The notes beneath the pieces were generated by a model that had not been told where the DNA came from, did no database searches, and was given only the letters and a program-made list of their open reading frames with translations. A DNA stretch of 64,000 nucleotides from Prado023 sp963697345 (GTDB lineage Bacteria > Actinomycetota > Actinomycetes > S36-B12 > CAIYMF01): NCBI GenBank assembly GCA_963697345.1, contig CAVONS010000007.1:124001-188000 (forward strand), given 5' to 3'. The position numbers and the translations under genes are program-made. Shown here one piece after another: positions 59,904 to 64,000 of this stretch. Numbering within the stretch: the first letter of the stretch is position 1; each line of letters begins with the position of its first letter.

Positions 59904-61184
59904 ATGTCTGACCACGCCCATGCGGCCGACGTCATCGTCGTGGGCGCCGGGCCAGCCGGGTCGGCGACCGCCCACCGGCTGGCCAGTGCCGGCCGGGACG
60001 TACTCCTCCTGGAGAAGGCGAGCTTCCCGCGCGACAAGGTGTGTGGTGATGGCCTGACGCCCCGGGCCGTGCGGTCCCTGATCGACATGGGCGTGGACAT
60101 CTCCCCCGAGAAGGGCTGGGCGCGCAACAACGGCCTGCGCATCGTGGCCAACGGGCGGACCTACGAGCTGCCCTGGCCGGAGCTGGAGCGGTTCCCCAAC
60201 TACGGGCTCGTCCGCTCCAGGATGGAGCTCGACGAGATCCTGGCCCGGCACGCCGTCGCCTCCGGTGCGCGCCTGATGGAGCGCATGAAGGTGATCGAGC
60301 CGACCCGCGACCCCCGGACCGGGCGCGTGACCGGGGTCGTGGCCCAGCCCGTGGACGAACGCGGCCGGGCCGCCGGCGCACGGGTCACGTTCAGCGCCCC
60401 TGTGGTCGTCGCCGCGGACGGTGTGAGCTCGCGGATGAGCGTGGCGATGGGCATCGGGCTGCGTGACGACCGACCGATGGGGGTGGCGGTCAGGGCCTAC
60501 GCCCCCAGCCCGCGGGCCGCGGAGCCGTGGATGGAGTCCCACCTCGAGCTGCGCAGCGACGGCGACCTGCTTCCCGGCTACGGCTGGGTGTTCGGCCTGG
60601 CCGACGGCACGATCAACATCGGCCTGGGCATCCTGAACACCTCAGACGCATTCCAGAACGTCGACTACCGCGACCACCTGCGCCGCTGGATGCGCGAGAC
60701 CCCCGAGCACTGGGCGTTGCGCGAGCACGCCGACACCGTGCGGATCGGGGGCATGGCCCTGCCGATGGGCTTCAACCGTCAACCGCACTACGCCAAGGGA
60801 ATGCTGCTGGTCGGCGACTCCGGGGGCATGGTCAACCCCTTCAACGGTGAGGGCATCGACTACGCCCTGGAGGCCGGGGTGCTGGCCGGCGCGCGCATCG
60901 ATGCCGCGCTGTCCCAGCCGCGGGCAGAGGGCCGCGAGGCCCAGCTGCACGCCTACGCCGAGGATCTCAAGGCCCATTACGGCGGCTACTACACCCTGGG
61001 CCGCTGGTTCGTGCGGGCCATCGGGAACCCGAGTGTGATGAAGCTCGCAACGACCTACGGGATGCCGGTGCCGGTCCTGCGGGAGCTGGCACTCAAGCTC
61101 ATGGCCAACCTCACCGACACCACCGAACCGGACGCGATGGACCGCCTGATCAACACCCTGTCGAAAGTGACACCGGCAGCATGA
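59904..61184 (+). CDS. menJ: Menaquinone reductase MenJ / geranylgeranyl reductase family FAD protein
   Basis: 426 residues. N-terminal FAD motif VIVVGAGPAGSATAHRLA and the family signature FPRDKVCGDGLTPRAV; GDSGGMVNPFNGEGIDYALEAG is the second FAD segment. Related to M. tuberculosis MenJ (Rv0561c), which saturates one isoprene unit of menaquinone; other family members reduce geranylgeranyl chains. The location directly before nuo, and menaquinone genes all through the window, favour MenJ. ATG 59904, TAGAAT -10 near 59866. Divergent from pflB. Confidence 0.85.
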   Translation: MSDHAHAADVIVVGAGPAGSATAHRLASAGRDVLLLEKASFPRDKVCGDGLTPRAVRSLIDMGVDISPEKGWARNNGLRIVANGRTYELPWPELERFPNYGLVRSRMELDEILARHAVASGARLMERMKVIEPTRDPRTGRVTGVVAQPVDERGRAAGARVTFSAPVVVAADGVSSRMSVAMGIGLRDDRPMGVAVRAYAPSPRAAEPWMESHLELRSDGDLLPGYGWVFGLADGTINIGLGILNTSDAFQNVDYRDHLRRWMRETPEHWALREHADTVRIGGMALPMGFNRQPHYAKGMLLVGDSGGMVNPFNGEGIDYALEAGVLAGARIDAALSQPRAEGREAQLHAYAEDLKAHYGGYYTLGRWFVRAIGNPSVMKLATTYGMPVPVLRELALKLMANLTDTTEPDAMDRLINTLSKVTPAA

Positions 61185-61202
61185 GTCGACCACGGGCGCG
61201 TG

Positions 61203-61220
61203 GGCACCGGGAGGGGTGCC
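61203..61220 (+). terminator. Small hairpin after menJ
   Basis: GGCACC (61203-61208) and GGTGCC (61215-61220) form a 6-base stem with no U-tract, in the 100-base gap before nuoA. TAGGAT at 61221-61226 could be a -10 for nuo. Confidence 0.35.
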
Positions 61221-61284
61221 TAGGATGTGACCGCCCGAGCCGTGTCGGCCAGGGCAGTTCGATGGGAGGACGGGTGCCACCGCT

Positions 61285-61644
61285 GTGAACGTCTACATGC
61301 CGATCCTCATCCTCGGGCTGCTGGCCTTCGGCTTCGCCCTGTTCTCCGTGATCGTTGCCGGCATCACCGGGCCCAAGCGCTACAACCGCGCCCGCCTGGA
61401 CCCCTACGAGTGCGGGATCCAACCGACACCCCAGGGCATCGGCGGAGGTCGCTTCCCGGTGAAGTACTACCTCACCGCGATGCTCTTCATCGTCTTCGAC
61501 ATCGAGATCGTCTTCCTCTACCCGTGGGCCGTCACCTTCGACAAGCTCGGGGTCTTCGGGTTGGTGGAGATGCTGTTGTTCATCGCAACCCTGATGGTCG
61601 CCTACGTGTACGTGTGGCGGCGCGACGGACTGGAGTGGGACTGA
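61285..61644 (+). CDS. nuoA: NADH-quinone oxidoreductase subunit A
   Basis: 119 residues, three helices, with the NuoA loop DPYECGIQP (conserved Cys) and FPVKYYLTAMLFIVFDIEIVFLYPW. Membrane subunit at the quinone-channel interface of Complex I. GTG at 61285. First of the nuo operon. Confidence 0.95.
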   Translation: MNVYMPILILGLLAFGFALFSVIVAGITGPKRYNRARLDPYECGIQPTPQGIGGGRFPVKYYLTAMLFIVFDIEIVFLYPWAVTFDKLGVFGLVEMLLFIATLMVAYVYVWRRDGLEWD

Positions 61645-61645
61645 C

Positions 61646-62200
61646 ATGGGCCTAGAGGAACAACTCCCGTCGGGAGTCCTGCTGACCAGCGTGGAGAAGA
61701 TGGCTGGGTACGCACGCAAGAGCTCGATGTGGCCGGCGACGTTCGGGTTGGCGTGCTGCGCGATCGAGATGATGGCCACCGGCAACGGGCGCTATGACCT
61801 CGCCCGGTTCGGCATGGAGGTCTTCCGTGGGTCGCCGCGCCAGGCCGACCTGATGATCGTGGCTGGGCGCGTCAGCAACAAGATGGCCCCGGTCCTGCGC
61901 CAGGTGTATGACCAGATGGCCGGACCCAAGTGGGTCATCGCGATGGGCGTCTGCGCCTCGAGCGGTGGCATGTTCAACAATTACGCGATCGTCCAGGGCG
62001 TGGATCACATCGTCCCGGTCGACATCTACCTGCCCGGTTGCCCGCCCCGCCCGGAGATGCTGATGGACGCGATCCTGAAGCTGCACCAGGAGGTCATGGA
62101 CTCCAAGCTCGGCGCCAACCGTGCTCGCCAGATCGACGAGCTGGAGGCCGCCGCACTGGCGGCACCGGCCACCAGCGAGATGCGGGGGCTGCTGCGATGA
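61646..62200 (+). CDS. nuoB: NADH-quinone oxidoreductase subunit B
   Basis: 184 residues. Cluster N2 cysteines are in GLACCAIEM (CC pair), MGVCASSGG and YLPGCPPRPEM. Electron exit to menaquinone. ATG one base after the nuoA stop. The N-terminus lacks any extension and overlaps nuoC by 4 bases. Confidence 0.96.
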   Translation: MGLEEQLPSGVLLTSVEKMAGYARKSSMWPATFGLACCAIEMMATGNGRYDLARFGMEVFRGSPRQADLMIVAGRVSNKMAPVLRQVYDQMAGPKWVIAMGVCASSGGMFNNYAIVQGVDHIVPVDIYLPGCPPRPEMLMDAILKLHQEVMDSKLGANRARQIDELEAAALAAPATSEMRGLLR

Positions 62201-62937
62201 CCCAGGACACCGGGGGCAGCCAGTCCGAGGGCACTGTCGTCCCTGTGGGTGCGGTCGACCTCGGCCTGAGCCCCGCGGCCGACACACTGGGCGTCCGGCA
62301 GGGCGCCTTCGGTGCGTCGGGGTCCGGCGACACCAGCGGCTTCGGTGGACTCACACGTCCCATCGAGATGCCCGCAGCCAGCCCCAGGCCCTACGGCGGC
62401 TACTTCGACGCCGTGGTCGACGAGCTCGAGCTGGCGCTGGCCGATCAGGGGGTCCCCGCGCAGGCGGCCATCGAGAAGGTCGTCATCGATCGCGGCGAGA
62501 TGACCATGTACGTGCGTCGCGAGCACCTGCTGGCCGTCGCGCAGGAGCTGCGCGACGAACCCGGCCTGCGCTTCGAGATCTGCCACTCCGTGTCCGGCGT
62601 GCACTACCCCGCCGACACCGATCGTGAGCTGCATTCGGTGATCCACCTGCTGTCGATGACCCACAAGCGGCGGATCAGGGTCGAGGTCACGTGCCCGGAG
62701 TCCGACCAGCACATCCCGTCGGTCACCGGGGTGTGGGCGTCGGCTGACTGGCACGAGCGCGAGACCTGGGACATGTTCGGCATCGTCTTCGACGGTCACC
62801 CCGGCCTGACCCGGATCCTCATGCCCGACGACTGGCCGGGCCACCCCCAGCGCAAGGACTACCCCCTCGGCGGGATCCCCGTGGAGTACAAGGGCGCGAC
62901 GATCCCAGCGCCCGACCAGCGGAGGTCGTACAACTGA
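62197..62937 (+). CDS. nuoC: NADH-quinone oxidoreductase subunit C
   Basis: 246 residues; peripheral-arm structural subunit. Core 30-kDa domain from about 65 with the signature ERETWDMFGIVFDGHPGLTRILMPDDW and RKDYPLGG. The N-terminal 60 residues are Gly/Ser-rich and variable, common in actinobacteria. ATG 62197 overlaps nuoB; the stop overlaps nuoD by 1 base. Confidence 0.95.
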   Translation: MTQDTGGSQSEGTVVPVGAVDLGLSPAADTLGVRQGAFGASGSGDTSGFGGLTRPIEMPAASPRPYGGYFDAVVDELELALADQGVPAQAAIEKVVIDRGEMTMYVRREHLLAVAQELRDEPGLRFEICHSVSGVHYPADTDRELHSVIHLLSMTHKRRIRVEVTCPESDQHIPSVTGVWASADWHERETWDMFGIVFDGHPGLTRILMPDDWPGHPQRKDYPLGGIPVEYKGATIPAPDQRRSYN

Positions 62938-64000
62938 TGAGCACGACGTATGAGTCCGGCGAGGCCTTCGAGCCCGATGACCAGGCGGCCGCCGAGGCCC
63001 CGGGCTACGAGACGACCGAGGGACGGGTGTTCACCGTCACCGGCGGCGACTGGGACACCATCACCATCGATCCGTCGGTGGCCAACGAGCGCATCGTGAT
63101 CAACATGGGTCCCCAGCACCCCTCCACGCACGGCGTGCTGCGCCTGATCCTCGAGCTCGAGGGTGAGAACGTCCAGGCCGCCACGTGTGGCATCGGGTAC
63201 CTGCACACCGGCATCGAGAAGAACCTCGAGTACCGCACGTGGACCCAGGCGCCGACGTTCGTCACGCGCATGGACTACCTGACCAGCTTCTTCAACGAGA
63301 CGGCCTACAGCCTCGCGGTCGAGAAGCTGTTGGGAATCACCGACGACATCCCGGACCGGGCGACCGTGATCCGGGTCATCCTCATGGAGCTCAACCGGGT
63401 CGCATCCCACCTGGTCGCCCTGGGCACCGGCGCGCTCGAGCTCGGCGGGCTGACTGCGGCCCTGTTCGGCTTCCGCGAGCGCGAGCTGGTCCTGGACCTG
63501 TTCGAGCTGATCACGGGCCTGCGCATGAACCACGCGTTCATCCGGCCCGGTGGGGTGGCCCAGGACCTTCCGGACACCGACGACAAGGGCGTGGACATGA
63601 AGGTCCGCATCCAGGAGGTCATCGACCTCCTGCGGGTGCGGTTCAAGGACACCGCCAACCTGCTGGTCGACAACAGCATCTGGATGGGTCGCACCTCCGG
63701 CATCGGCTACCTGGACCTCACCGGATGCATGGCGCTGGGCATCACCGGTCCCATCCTGCGTGCCACCGGCTACCCGTGGGACGCCCGCAAGGAGACGCCG
63801 TACTGCGGCTACGAGCGCTACGAGTTCGACGTCATCACCGCGACGACGGCCGATGCCTACGGCCGGTTCCTGATCCGCATCGACGAGATGAAGCAGAGCC
63901 TGAACATCGTGGAGCAGGCCCTGGACCACCTGCAGCCGGGCCCGGTGATGGTGGCCGACCCGAAGATCGCCTGGCCCGCGCAGCTGGCCATCGGCTCGGA
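62937..64000 (+). CDS. nuoD: NADH-quinone oxidoreductase subunit D (3' truncated by window edge)
   Basis: At least 354 residues, open to the window's right edge. The 49-kDa subunit shares ancestry with the [NiFe]-hydrogenase large subunit and helps form the quinone pocket: GPQHPSTHGVLRL, YLHTGIEKNLEYRTW and RMNHAFIRPGG are seen. A 45-residue acidic lead comes before the core. ATG at 62937 overlaps the nuoC stop (TGATG). About 90 residues of the usual length are missing at the end. Confidence 0.94.
   Translation, partial: MSTTYESGEAFEPDDQAAAEAPGYETTEGRVFTVTGGDWDTITIDPSVANERIVINMGPQHPSTHGVLRLILELEGENVQAATCGIGYLHTGIEKNLEYRTWTQAPTFVTRMDYLTSFFNETAYSLAVEKLLGITDDIPDRATVIRVILMELNRVASHLVALGTGALELGGLTAALFGFRERELVLDLFELITGLRMNHAFIRPGGVAQDLPDTDDKGVDMKVRIQEVIDLLRVRFKDTANLLVDNSIWMGRTSGIGYLDLTGCMALGITGPILRATGYPWDARKETPYCGYERYEFDVITATTADAYGRFLIRIDEMKQSLNIVEQALDHLQPGPVMVADPKIAWPAQLAIGS

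Noticed and set aside
1..64000. CRISPR arrays, IS elements, prophage, tRNA or rRNA genes
   Set aside because: No spaced direct repeats, transposase or integrase motifs, cloverleaf or rRNA sequence were recognised; all short tandem repeats lie in linkers or gaps.

Overview
This is a high-GC, gene-dense stretch of an actinobacterial chromosome. GTG starts, 1-4 base gene overlaps, leaderless-looking promoters, mycobacterial-type DosR/DosS, OhrR and MenJ, and menaquinone as the only quinone pathway all point to the class Actinomycetes. I cannot name the genus. No tRNA, rRNA, IS element, prophage or CRISPR array was seen. Coordinates of short sites were counted by hand.

Layout. 1-8.4 kb: the 3' end of a TetR-like regulator, then a minus-strand operon ctpF-cydD-cydC-dosS. 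8.6-10.2 kb: a divergent CPA2 cation/proton antiporter with a TrkA-N domain. 10.2-15.5 kb: a six-gene, translationally coupled operon for a group 3b NAD(P)-linked [NiFe]-hydrogenase (hydB, a lone cyclic-nucleotide-binding protein, hydG, hydD, hydA, maturation protease). 15.6-21.6 kb: an ABC-2 exporter with a LolA-like secreted protein, and a ribose/fructose-type sugar ABC importer. 21.7-22.4 kb: the response regulator dosR. 22.7-29.1 kb: hemA-hemC-hemD-hemB-hemL. 29.2-34.1 kb: System II cytochrome c maturation (tlpA-ccdA-resB-ccsA). 34.1-38.5 kb: small membrane proteins, a peroxidase-ohrR pair and an acyl-CoA dehydrogenase. 38.7-49.2 kb: menA, menE, an ABC-2 exporter with its TetR gene, and menB-menC-menD. 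49.3-52.7 kb: a glutamate-type ABC importer. 52.8-55.9 kb: a rhodanese, menF, menG and an HdeD-like protein. 56.0-59.7 kb: a metal- or sulfur-responsive-looking membrane protein, then pflA-pflB. 59.9-64 kb: menJ and nuoABCD (nuoD runs off the end).

The unifying theme is redox and hypoxia. Respiration parts (heme, cytochrome c, menaquinone, NuoA-D, CydDC) lie among anaerobic parts (pyruvate formate-lyase, group 3b hydrogenase). DosR keeps the recognition helix of the M. tuberculosis protein. GGGAC-N4-GNCCN-type sites lie upstream of ctpF, hydB, pflB (two sites) and dosR itself. I infer one DosRS regulon in which the sensor is co-transcribed with its ctpF-cydDC targets and the regulator sits apart, beside the heme genes.

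Three otherwise intact genes (cydD, hemL, menD) each carry one 1-base frameshift. Because hemL and menD should be indispensable here, indel errors in the assembly are more likely than gene decay.
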